In this document: piece after piece, positions 48,666-59,811 of the stretch
How positions within the stretch are numbered: the first letter of the stretch is position 1
Layout: every line of letters starts with the position of its first letter
Source: Gordius sp. MW1
Taxonomy: Eukaryota > Nematomorpha > Gordioida > Gordea > Gordiidae
Length of the DNA: 64,000 nucleotides
Reading direction: 5' to 3'
Assembly (NCBI GenBank): GCA_964036665.1
Contig: OZ038530.1
Coordinates: 14,541,001 to 14,605,000 of the forward strand
The notes under the pieces: model-generated
What the model was told of the DNA's origin: nothing
Database searches by the model: none
Seen by the model: the letters and a program-made list of their open reading frames with translations, nothing else
Position numbers and translations under genes: made by a program

Positions 48666-48773
48666 TATACAACACTATTAAATAGGGAAAGTTGATACGT
48701 TACAAATGCGAAAAAATTAGGTTTGCGATCAAATTTAATTACCTACAACCTGGTAAATATAATACAAAATAAT

Positions 48774-51700
48774 TTAATCTATATGTTGTGTTACCGTTCC
48801 AGCAGTCTTAGCGATGTATTGTTGCTCAAGTGTTGAAGCTAATTCTGCAAAGGTAGGGCGCTCACTAGGGTCGGCATTCCAACAAGATTTCATCACCTCA
48901 AACCTGAAAAAAAAATTAACAAAGTTTAATATACATACTTTTAAATTAGCAACAATGTATTTAGTTTTGCATAAAAACACTAGTTGAATGCTATATAAAT
49001 TACGATTAACAAAACCATGAGCGTAGCCAGCATTGGGATTAGAGGGGGGGGGCATTTATGATTTAGGGAAGGGCAATATGATCATTTTTAAATATTTAGC
49101 CATGATTTTAATAAATTTTAACAAATTTTAGGATTTAGAAGGGGCAGTCGCCCCTCCCTGCCGCTCCTTGGCTACGCCTATGAACAAAACTTTTAAATTA
49201 TATTATTATAAAAAGCTTAAATTCATCCTTTTCAAACGTCAATTATTTACATCTCGTCCGAGCAATTTAAAGGTTTGGCCATGCGATATCCACCTATCAC
49301 TTTCTCTTTAACATCCATATTAGTCATGTTAGGGTATGGTGGTTCGCCATAGGTAACCAATTCATATAAAAGCACCCCGTACGCCCAAACATCTGATTTC
49401 TCGGTGTACCGATTTAGAGTCATACATTCTGGTGCCAGCCATTTTATAGGCAAATTTTTCGTTCCCTTAACAATTAAAGAATTAAATACTTGGTTTTAGG
49501 GTTTTTGTGCATCAGCCTAAAATTTCTTTTATTTATGAATTAAATGCATTTTTAAGCTTTGCACTATTTAATATGTGTACAAACGTTAGACACTATTCAG
49601 GCAATTGTATACGAAATGTTAAGCAATATACTCAATTTTTTACAATAATATCGAGGATAGCATAATAAGAATCGATATTTGACGAGCATTGGACTCGGTT
49701 TAAAAATTAGCCTCTAAATAAAACTAAATCTTGACCCATTGCATATGATCGCTTGTCATTGCTATGGTTGAATTCCGAACAAAAATGATAATAGCAAGCT
49801 AGGTTTTAAAGTTGGTTTTAAAAACTAGGTAGTAATAGGTTTTTACCTATTGATATAGTTTTTATACCTCTTTAATGGCAATATTTTTAATAGGGCTGAT
49901 AACAGCATTTAAATTAATAAAACTTTTTTTTTCTTTAACAAATACATAGATGTTTACATCTTATTTGCAATATTGGCTATTTGAACTAAAAAAGTTGCAT
50001 TTTAGTTTATTGCAAAAATTATAAGGCGATTACTAATAATAAAGTAAAAGCATAAAGATCGAATGAGTAGTCATTACATATTTCAATCTAACGTATAACC
50101 CGTGATCGCGAGCTAAACCGAAATCGCACACCTTCGGTATATTTTCATCGCCAAGCAGAACATTTCTAGCAGCCAGGTCCCTGTGAATTATCTGCTCGTA
50201 ATAAGTTATTAATTTATATATATATATATGTGATAAATAAATATTATTAAGATATTTAAATATAAATTATAAATATCTCGAGTATTCTTAATGACTCCGT
50301 TCTCGGCTAAATGGGACATTCCTTTGGCTATGCCCATTGCGAGTTTGAGGAGATCATTGCTCGAACATTGAACCTGGTATTGTTTGACTTTCCCCAGAAA
50401 TGATTTAAGATCGCCGTTGTTGCAAAATTCAGTGCATATGTACAGCATACCTGTAAAAGGATTTCATATGTAAAAATAACAATTTTTAATATTTAAGGTT
50501 CTTTTTCACCCTTTGTTGAACCTTATATTGATACCTAAAAGATTTTTTGTTGTAACCGGGTATTCCTATACTTACCTTCAGACTTTTAATTATTACAGAC
50601 TATAAATTTTTCAATGGAATTGTAAGAGTAGAGATTGCGGAAGGTCTCAATACCTTTTCTGCCCATTATCTTAAATTTACGAAAAAACATCCTCCAAACC
50701 TCTTGAAATTGTGGCCTCAAACTTTCTATTAAGCCCTAAGTAAACAATTGTGCTGAATTTTTAATTAAATCGTAAAAATCTTAAATAATAAGGATTTGAT
50801 AGAAAAGATTGAGATCCTCATATAGATTTGTTAACATCAATCCAAACATGAAGTGGGTACACCAACATAAGCGTTAAAATATAATTATAGTATAACATAT
50901 GATTTAAAGAGCTTTAAATATATTCAAAAGATATTCAATTAATAAGCAAAAAAAATTGCTAGTATTTTCTGAAGATGAGCTTTATCTGCTCAAAATATCC
51001 AGTGCCATTTCCTTCTACTCAGTTTATAAATTCAGCCTTACCTCAATATTATAACAAAGGATTGTCTTTCATAAAGACCCACTCATTTACAAAGTATTTT
51101 AATAAGTATTTTTTGCAAAACAGTCAAACCCGTTTAATTGCAAAGCCTTGGGCCTGAAAAGGAATACGCGATTAACCGATATTTCGCGATTAAACGATGG
51201 AAATAAAAGTATATGTACATTATATTAAATATTCATTTCTTACGCTTCACAATAAAACGATATTTTATATAATTATCTGGTTGAATTAAGGACTCGAAAA
51301 TGTTTGTGTATATCCGATATTGTACTATTAAGCGATTTGTCAATAAACGATGTTTTTGTTAATATTATCGTTTAAAAAAACAAAATGGCGGTTAACTTCG
51401 CGATAATTCGATTTGCGATTAAGAAGTTTCGACTGTTTACTGTAGAATATATTAAAAAGATTTTACCCTGATTTACTATTGCGCCGATCGTATTTACAAT
51501 GTGGGGGTTGATTGGTAACTGTGCCATTATGGTCAATTCCCTTACCGTTTCAATGAACGCACCTTGTTCCGCTAATGCATCGTTACCAGCTAAAGTTGCA
51601 TTAAAACAAGATAGTTTATAAATTTTAGCGTGAGATTTTATAGCATAAAAAAGGTGTATAATTTTCGCCATAAAAATTGGACTTTTTAAAGAGTGCCATT

Positions 51701-52153
51701 AAAATTACGAATTACAAACTTGACCACTATATTTTACAGCTGTACCCAGTCTCTCAGATGTGTATTGCATAAATTGAATAACTATTTAACATAAAAATTA
51801 TTTGTTCACTAAGATAATAAATTAATTAGCATTTTTGTCATGTCCAAAAACAGTGGTTATAAATCTTGTATACTTTATTCGGTCAAATTAATTATAACGA
51901 GTTATGTTTTTCTTGCCAAAAATGTTTTCAGCTCTCAAGCTTATTAATGATTTTTAAAACTTTATTCATACCTCCAGCTGCTTTTAACATTTTTACAGCA
52001 GTTGGGATTTCGGCATCTCCAAGTCGATAAATTCCTTTCTTTACAAGTCCAAAATGGCCCTGTCCCAATACTTTTTCTTCTAAGTTAAGTTTGTCCCATT
52101 CCAATCGCAAATGATCCCAAGGTATATCCCAGATCTCGGCTTTAATTTGACCC
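48774..52153 (-). CDS. Tyrosine kinase exons of the fusion gene
   Basis: All catalytic elements present: LGQGHFG glycine loop (758-764), Lys in PTAVKML (783), helix-C Glu in VRELTIM (807), [10 protein letters not shown] (Asp 887), CDFGLAR (905-910), LPIKWLAPE (925-933), [20 protein letters not shown], and the final [15 protein letters not shown]. The HRDLAARN and PIKWLAPE motifs are tyrosine-kinase specific. Activation-loop tyrosines are Y915 and Y920. The entry [15 protein letters not shown] resembles the segment just before RTK and Src-type kinase domains, but no membrane helix precedes it. After the kinase only about 15 residues remain, with no SH2 or tail domain. It is predicted active; its subfamily cannot be assigned. 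Confidence 0.85.
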
Positions 52154-55100
52154 CTTGATAATAAGTTATCTTCTGATCAATAAACTCAATATAATTGTAC
52201 AAAGAGAATATCTTACTAATATTGCACATTTGATGCAATTATTAACTTTAATCAATCACGTAAAATTTTAGTTATGGTTTAGATAAATAAATATTACATG
52301 TTTATAAAATTACTAATAAAATAAATATTTGTGAACCTTATAGAGGCACATATTGGGTCTACAGCGGTAGCACGTTTACTAAAACTTTGTGATTCCCATT
52401 GTTCTGTTTCGGTGTTAAATTTTTCGATGGAATTTGTAAGTTTACCCCCTTGGCAAATCCCGTTGATAACGTAAAAATACTTGCCTAAAATCGTAGAGAT
52501 TACCATTTACACTTTGGACTTAAACTTAGAAATTTATAAATTTTAAAACAAATAATCTTTACCCACTGTCATTATGGCGAATTTATAACGGGGCACTTTA
52601 AGCGTTTGATACGGTATCCAATTATCATATTCGATGTCATACTTGTAAACTTCGTTGCAAGGCACAAGATCTCCCAATGATTTTCCAGTGGCACCACCAA
52701 CGTGATAAAGGTTACCAGCGGATTCGATGAGTCCCTGATGACACATAGGTTTGGGTAATGGCTTTGCTTGTATCCATCTACATTAAGAAATGTCAAACAT
52801 TAATTCAACTTTAAGCTAAGTTTTGTCAGACGTGTAAAGGTAAAAAACGGTGTCATAGTCAGACGTAAGATTTACTGGTAGATTTTACAAGGTAATACAA
52901 AATTAATAAATTATATAGTTCTGCTCATTATAGCAATTTATACAAAATGAATCTAGAGTGCGCCATATAAATGAAAGTTGAGAATTTCAAATTGACGAAG
53001 TAAGCATATCATCTGGGTGTTGAGTGAAGCAGGTGAGGTTAAGGAGAGCCAAGTGCTTGCGCGTTTTTGGTGTTACAATAACATTTTTAAACTCGGCCCA
53101 ATATTCGTATTAGAGTTGGAATTTAAAGATGATGTGTAAGAATTGTAATATAAGAGATTTATTAACTTAATATATAAGGGTCAAATTAAATGTTTGTATG
53201 GAACTGAGATGTGTAAATAGGTCGATCACAATATTTGTAACTTTGCTACCGTAAAATGTGTACGGTTTAATATGTTTTGCCAGGCTAGAGAATGAGCTAA
53301 ATCCATTTATTTGAATTGTAACGTAGAAAATACAACCAAACATGGGCGTAACCAGGTTTTGGATTAGGGAGGGGGGGAGCAAAACGTTCAAAAGTTCAAT
53401 TAGGGAGGGGCAAAACATAAATTTTTTAAATTTTCAAGGGTTTTTGCATTAAATTTTTCGTGATTTAGCCCCCCCCCACTGGCTACGCTCATGCAATCAA
53501 ATAAGGCTTGTATCGCAATATTCTTAGAATTTAAAATGGGGACCATAAAAGAGAATAGTAAAGAGCCGTAGGCTACATGTAGCCTAGATGCTTGGGTAAG
53601 CTGTTATAATATAAATGCCGCAATGATTTTTATGCAGTCAAATATAATTAATTAGCAAGCACTATATTTTGAAAGATTTAACATGCTTTACACTTTATCA
53701 AATGGGTTGTAAACTTCAACAGTATCCAATATAGTTTGCTGGCCATTAGAGTCGTAACCAATTCCGCCTACAACAAATATTTGCCTTTGGAATTCACCTG
53801 CCCCGCAGCCGTATTTTGGTTCTGCAAGCTTTGGCATAGAACGCCAAGCATCACACACCTCAGTATAGGCAAAGACTTCGTCAGAAATCCTAAAAAATGA
53901 AATTTTCTTTTAGGAGAATGAGCTAATTTTATTATTTAAGTTTAGACAAAATTCAAAAATTCTAGACCCCTTCTTATCTGAATTGCAGACGAGTGTGGAC
54001 GTGTGGTGGTTATTTTGTAAAAGTCTATAAAATGTATACATTGAAATATTTGCCTACATTACAATGACTGTTTTTAATTTAAAGATTAGATTACTTCTTT
54101 TATTTCGACACTTAGATTTCCAAAAATACGTTTTTGGCAATAATTATTAAAATACATTTGAAATACACATATCACGGTGATGGATGCTTGGATATAAATG
54201 TGTTATAATAAAACAATTGTATAATAGGTTTAATGATGTCTCATTAATCTTTCGGTTATATATTAAGTTTATAAATTGTAACTAGGTATTTCACCTCTAA
54301 AACTCATATATTTTTCGTATTTTCTTCACACAAACATGGGCGTAGCCAGGTTTGAAATTAAAAGGGGGCAATAATGATTTAGAGAGGGGCAAAATGATAA
54401 TTTTTTGAATTTTTATCCATAATTTTATAAAATTTTAAAAAATTTCTGGATTTAAAGGGGGGCATCCGCCTCTCATTGCCACCCTCTGGCAGCCCACGCA
54501 CTTAAATCATGGTAATATACTAACCCATTGTCCAAATTGATGCCACCTACGATATAAACTTCACCGTACATTGCGCAAACAGTGTGAGAGATTTTAGATT
54601 CTGGCATAGGCTGAATTGGTGTCCAGCCTTTTGAATAAAACATTTTCCAGCACGTCGAACAGGCTCCTGTTTGGCGGTCTTCTTCGCTACTTATTTGGTA
54701 AGAAGCTTATTCAATATGAAAAACAAACAGAATTCACTTATAATAATCAATGTATCATATAAAGTTTTTTTGTTTCATAAACCCATTTTGAAACGGGGAT
54801 AAATAAAACATATTCCATTAGACATAATGTTAAATAATTGCTTTGATACATTTTTAATTTTATAATGCACATTAAATCAGGATAATAAATATTTTAAAAC
54901 ATTGATAAATTAGACATAACTTTTTCAAATTTAAATAAAAATTTAACATTAAAATCCAATATCGACTTTAAAGCTTAATAAGTGAAATCCGTGTGGTTAC
55001 CCATCAAATAAATTGTATTAAGTTTAATATCGTTAGCTATTGGTATGGGCAAAAAGTCCATGAGCGGTGCGTCAAAATGAATTTCGGCCCTTGGTGGGGC

Positions 55101-58100
55101 ATCAGCCAACGTTTTATCTGGTTCAAATGGTTCTACTGGCCTAAATATTAATCAATCAAATTATTTAATATTGATCAGGAACACATTTGTTTATTATCAA
55201 ATTAGAAACAATAAAATAAATTAGTTGTGAAAATTTACGAAATTAATTTAACTTAACGGTTTGCTAAACACCCTTAAGGGAGGACGTTATAGTCTTAAAT
55301 ATAATTTTTTGTGAAATAATACTTAACCTGAAGGAGGATTTTCTTCTGGACTTAGGTATAGAGATTCGACTTTCTTTTAGCGAGGAATCGATGGCTTAAG
55401 ATTTGTAAGCATTAAAATAATATACCAAATCAGTCAATATTACATTGCATATAATACCAAAATATTCTCTTAATATATATATAATGTTACATGTTTTTGA
55501 TTTTCTTGATTTTCTAGTTTTTTTAGTTGATTTGTCATCGGCCCTATAAACACATTATTGCGCAAATTATATGTATTACCTTCAAAAAGTTCTAAAATGC
55601 TGACAAATATTTTGAATAGGTATGATGTAAGATGTTGATTATGATTAAGGATTTAATATTCAAAAATAGAATCAAGGCTGCAGGTTGTTTAATAATAATT
55701 ACATTAATACCTAATTATGAGTTAATAATTATCCAAGGAGGAGTTAAATTTTAACATTTATTGATGTTAAAAGGAGCCTAGCAATTCAAAATTTTTTTAT
55801 TTATAAAAGGCAATTCATACTTGTTAGGGGTTATAATTAAGTTTTCTTTTGTGGGCACATCCTCGTGCTCCCTTTAAATAAATAAAGTAGCCTTTTCGAC
55901 ACATTAAATAAATACCTGATAGGAGAAATTTTCTTTTGATATATCGCTGGCACGGGTGGCGTTATGTTCTTTATCTATTTGTGCAAAAATAGTCATATAA
56001 AAGTACAGCTTTATCTGAATAAAATTTATATTTCTTAATGGCTCAAGGCTCAATATGTCAGCAACGTTGGTTTTTTTAAATTTATGCTTAAAAATAAAGT
56101 AGCATGTCAGCTAACATAAATCCTTGGTTTTTAATGATAGTCTAAATGTTTTCCAACTTTGCCTTTTTTTTAAAGCCTTACAAATCTCCATAAAGAAAAC
56201 AATTGCACGTGCCAAAAAAGCTTTAGTTATTTTTGAAAATGTTCAAAAAATTACGAACATTAAAAGAATGAATCGTCCAAACAAAATTAGACTTCCCTCT
56301 ACATTCGTTTATGGACGGGTTTAATTATAAATGCCATCAAATTATTAAAAATGGATAGATTTTTCCAGGAAAATTAGAATTGTTAAATTATCAAGATCTT
56401 TTCGAATGATGCTTCTTCCCATATTAGTTTTTTAGATGATAGATGATTACCTTAAGTTTTGACAATCGTTTTAAAAGACTGAATGATTTTTTAGTGGTTT
56501 TTAATGGTGATTTATGTGATGATCCGATATCGGCTATCATCTTGTGAATTTCTTTGTGTGCACTCGATTCCGCTTTATGTGTTTTTTTAATTGAACAAAC
56601 ACAGCTTATTTCGCCACATCTTTCGCAAGATTTTAATTGGAGCTTTGGCGTTGATCTAAACTTCTCAAACAACGACAATATGGACCCACGAACTATTAAT
56701 AATAGCAAATAAAAGTGGAAAAACATTAATGCAATATTGACGAAAGCAAAGCAATATATTGGCCTAAATTTGAAAAGCCTAATTTTTTTATAATAGTTAG
56801 GTGTGTGTACAATAATATTTCTTTATACGATTTTATAACAAAACAATGTTATAAATAAAACAATGTTATAAATACAATAAACATTGGCATCTCATATATA
56901 TAGTGTACACGTGACCAATTTTTATTTCCCATTGATCGAATAATTAAAGCAACAATAACAAGTTGTTAAACTTTAAAAATGAAAATTTAATTTCCTATGA
57001 GTAATGATATAAATAATTAAATCTGAAACTTACCATTATTAGAATTAAGGCTGCTAACGCTCTCCCCTGACAGGCTTGATTTTATGCTGCCTTTTTTAGA
57101 AAAAAGTGATCTCCATATTGATGTCCTATAAATTATATAAACCCGTTGTCTCAACAATATTGAATACATCATATATTAAAACATTTAATTTCGTATTAAT
57201 TTAAATTGCCTATAGATGGCGCTAATTAGAGGAAACTTTTAATTTAATTGCGGCATCCCTCAAAGGGGTTATTATTATCTTCTGATTATTATTAAAAACC
57301 CGAAATTAATTTTCTAATATCTAATATGAAAAAAATTAATAAGTTGCTGTTTTAAAATTAAGTCCAACCTGAGTTTAATAGCAAATGTAAAATATAGCCT
57401 TTGATTTAAAATACATTTTAATTACCCTCTAACCACGATAGGTTTGTCATACGTTTCTATGAAAGGCTCCTCCAGGTCAACCATTTCGAATTTTTTGGCT
57501 ATGACCTCGAAAATCTTTTAATAAAATTTATTTGTAATAAACGTCAGATGTATATTTCAAAGGATTCTATAATTAGTTTGTAATAACCTTAAATTATCAA
57601 TAATCTACAAAATTCGAAACGGATATTATACCTCTTTAATATGAGAGGAAAATTTGTTAATACTGTTATTCTTTTTATATTGCCATAATTTCAAATGAGA
57701 ATATTGATAATCAATAATATATTAAAATTAAATAAAGTTGAAATAATGTGTAATATATTTCATACCTTTGATAATATTTAAGATAAAATTTTAAATGTTT
57801 GTAAATTTTTTTTTAGGCATTTTATGAAACTATAAAAAACTATAAAAATTTAGTAACTTAAAAATTACCGTATTATCAGGGACGTAAAAAGGGTCGTAGC
57901 ACCATCGCGGATTAGGATATGGGTATGCCATTATTTCTGGGTAACCACTTTCATACATTTCCCTCCACCTTTTATAAACAGATTCATTGGAAAAAGTAAA
58001 GATTTTATTTAAATTTTTTCGGTTTTTGTTTTTATGAAAGATTATAAGAGTACGGAAATTACCACTGGTAATAAGTTATAGAGTTTTTGGGAGCTGGTCT

Positions 58101-59811
58101 TGCGAAAATATCCATTTCTCCCATCGCGTAGCACATTTGAATCGTTCGCAATGGCAGATAGGGCCAACGCACTTTATATCATATAAAAATTAAAATAACA
58201 TCATATTCTTCTTATAGACTTTTATGACTCGAAGTATCACAACTGATTCACATCTCGACGTAAAAAATGGTTTATTATTGTACAAGTCTTAATACAGTCA
58301 AAACCGTTTAATTGCAAAGCCTTGGGCCTGAAAAAAATCGCGATTAGCCGATATTTCGCGATTAAACGATGGAAATAAAAGTATATGTACATTATATTAA
58401 CCATTCATTTCTTACGCTTCGCAATAAAACGATATTTTATATAATTATCTGGTTGATTTAAGGACTCGAAAATGTTTGTGAATATCCGATATTGTACTAT
58501 TAAGCGATTTGTCAATAAACGGTTTTTGTTAATATTATTGTTTAAAAAAAACAAAATAGCGGTTAACTTCGCGATAATCCGATTCGCGATTAAGAAGTTT
58601 CGACTGTATATTTTTTCTATTGATTAAATTAAAAAATATATATGAGATTTTAAAAATTGGACCTGTGTTTATGACTTCGTCCCCTAAGGGGGTACATGCT
58701 GACATCTTATTCCCTATGATCCATCGACCCGCGGCCGCGAAAATATCCATTTCCGAAGATATCTTTAATCCATCGTATTGCAATAGTTGAGTAACAAGTT
58801 GTGGACTCAAGGAAAGGAAAGTCGACATATTCGCGACTTCCAAAAAATCTAAACAAAATTTGAAAGTTAATTTTTGACTAATAAATAACACGTAGACTTA
58901 TTGACCGCTCAACCCCTACATAATCGCGCATGAAAGGTGATTCTAAAAACGACCGCCATTTTAATCATCTGTGTTGTTTTTCTATTGGGACGAATTGTAT
59001 TTGTCATCATTAGTCTTACAATATGTTGTATATCAAATCATTTTAGTAGTGATTTTATGAAGTCTTTAAACCTCATTGATTAAGCAGAATATAATTAGAA
59101 AAATAAGTTGCATTGTATAGATGATGCTATAATAATTAATTTTGTTTAGGAGTTTTCTATTTTTTTAAATGTATATTTTAATCTTAACAGGATTTAGCTG
59201 ATGATATCCTAAATGTATTATTATATTAAAATAGATATATAAGGAGTAGCTAATATAAACGTTTTCCTAACCATCGAGTTTACATGATCAATATGGATGA
59301 CAAAATTTGGAACAATTTTTAAAAGGGGTGAGCTATCTATATGTCTTAATAAATCTCAATATCTTGTGTGACAAAGTACAGTAGGAATTACCAGGCCCGA
59401 CGTATTCGATAACTCTCTTGATTAAATCGGAATTTTCAAAGAGTTCCGCCAACTTTAAATATTCGCACCACAGTTCCTTATTATAGGGGAGCATCCCTAG
59501 AATTTTCAGTAAAATCCTTTTTTTAAACAATATTCATAACATTCATATGAATTAGTTGACAATAGTTTTATTGGAGGACCTGTATCGAAATAAGTCAAGA
59601 CGTGAGCCACTGCCTCGGGCCTTGAACACACGTTTTTGGGTAAAATCACCCCGTTATCAGGTTTATAGGTCGCAATGGCTTGAGAAAAAAATGATCCAAA
59701 ATTTTTCAACGAACTATAGCGAACATGAAATCTCTCCTGTCCAACCACAATAGGTATCGTACTATCGTATGACCGCGAGGGATAGTAGTTATTATACATC
59801 TGATAAAACAT
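48774..59811 (-). CDS. BTB-BACK-Kelch-tyrosine kinase fusion protein, 23 exons
   Basis: My model, minus strand: 59811-59580, 59496-59392, 58848-58663, 58171-58063, 57968-57869, 57505-57426, 57125-57034, 56692-56451, 55974-55916, 55871-55821, 55599-55580, 55394-55328, 55140-55001, 54666-54525, 53889-53692, 52777-52563, 52484-52337, 52153-51972, 51589-51467, 50450-50296, 50191-50078, 49465-49251, 48903-48774. Total 3,105 bases, 1,034 residues; every intron is GT...AG and every phase matches. Domains: BTB about 15-115, BACK about 116-245, Ser/Lys-rich linker 246-447 with a [11 protein letters not shown] cluster, Kelch about 480-728, tyrosine kinase about 740-1020. BTB-BACK-Kelch proteins are usually CUL3 substrate adaptors; here a kinase replaces the C-terminus. 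No signal peptide or membrane segment is seen, so a cytosolic protein is inferred. Least certain are the 20-base exon, the GTCATT donor at 50295 and the junction 52337/52153 that makes the fusion. Confidence 0.75.
49016..49182. mobile_element. G-tract MITE in the last intron of the fusion gene
   Basis: CATGAGCGTAGCCAGC at the left, GGCTACGCCTATG at the right, and a perfect 8-bp duplication AACAAAAC (49008-49015, 49183-49190). 167 bp, wholly within the intron 49250-48904. Confidence 0.85.
51121..51435 (+). mobile_element. Tc1/pogo-like MITE copy 1
   Basis: Starts CAGTCAAACCCGTTTAATTG and ends GAAGTTTCGACTG; about 315 bp. It lies in the intron between kinase exons 51589-51467 and 50450-50296 and is highly similar to 58295-58606, same orientation. 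Confidence 0.7.
52337..55140 (-). CDS. Kelch propeller exons of the fusion gene
   Basis: Five exons with Kelch blades: VYIVGGIN (exon 54666-54525), IFVVGGIG (53889-53692), LYHVGGAT (52777-52563) and the degenerate FYVINGIC (52484-52337), each followed at the usual distance by a Trp ([31 protein letters not shown]). IYLMGA near residue 491 may open a further blade. Kelch propellers bind protein substrates. The last exon ends CASI plus AG and joins the kinase exon in phase. Confidence 0.8.
53341..53493. mobile_element. G-tract MITE in a Kelch intron
   Basis: CATGGGCGTAACCAGG at the left, TGGCTACGCTCATG at the right; flanks CAACCAAA and CAATCAAA (one mismatch). In the intron 53691-52778. Confidence 0.75.
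54335..54500. mobile_element. G-tract MITE, decayed right end, in a Kelch intron
   Basis: Left end CATGGGCGTAGCCAGG clear, right end eroded (about GCAGCCCACGCA). Target duplication not visible. Confidence 0.55.
55328..57968 (-). CDS. Linker exons of the fusion gene
   Basis: Eight exons (57968-57869, 57505-57426, 57125-57034, 56692-56451, 55974-55916, 55871-55821, 55599-55580, 55394-55328), all phase-consistent. The product is charged and Ser/Lys-rich. It has a Cys cluster ([11 protein letters not shown], residues 324-334), AIYQKK after a PPVP stretch, and [14 protein letters not shown], a basic-Ser site that other kinases could modify. No domain recognised. The 20-base exon ILELFE is inferred only because its phases (2 in, 1 out) and splice sites fit. 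Confidence 0.6.
58063..59811 (-). CDS. BTB and BACK exons of the fusion gene
   Basis: ATG at 59811. Exon 1 has [20 protein letters not shown] and [20 protein letters not shown], the BTB core in which a ligand-like strand is followed by the conserved helix. The intron starts inside GATACAG/GTCCTC, and exon 2 (59496) restores [20 protein letters not shown], a typical BTB end. Exon 3 (58848) opens the BACK region: [20 protein letters not shown] and [14 protein letters not shown]. Exon 4 has [20 protein letters not shown], the late BACK helix. BTB domains mediate dimerisation and, in Kelch proteins, CUL3 binding; whether this one does either is not known. Confidence 0.8.
58295..58606 (+). mobile_element. 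Tc1/pogo-like MITE copy 2
   Basis: CAGTCAAAACCGTTTAATTG to AGAAGTTTCGACTG, flanked on both sides by TA (58293-58294, 58607-58608). The TA duplication and CAGT termini fit the Tc1/mariner-pogo group. It sits in the intron after the first BACK exon. Confidence 0.75.
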
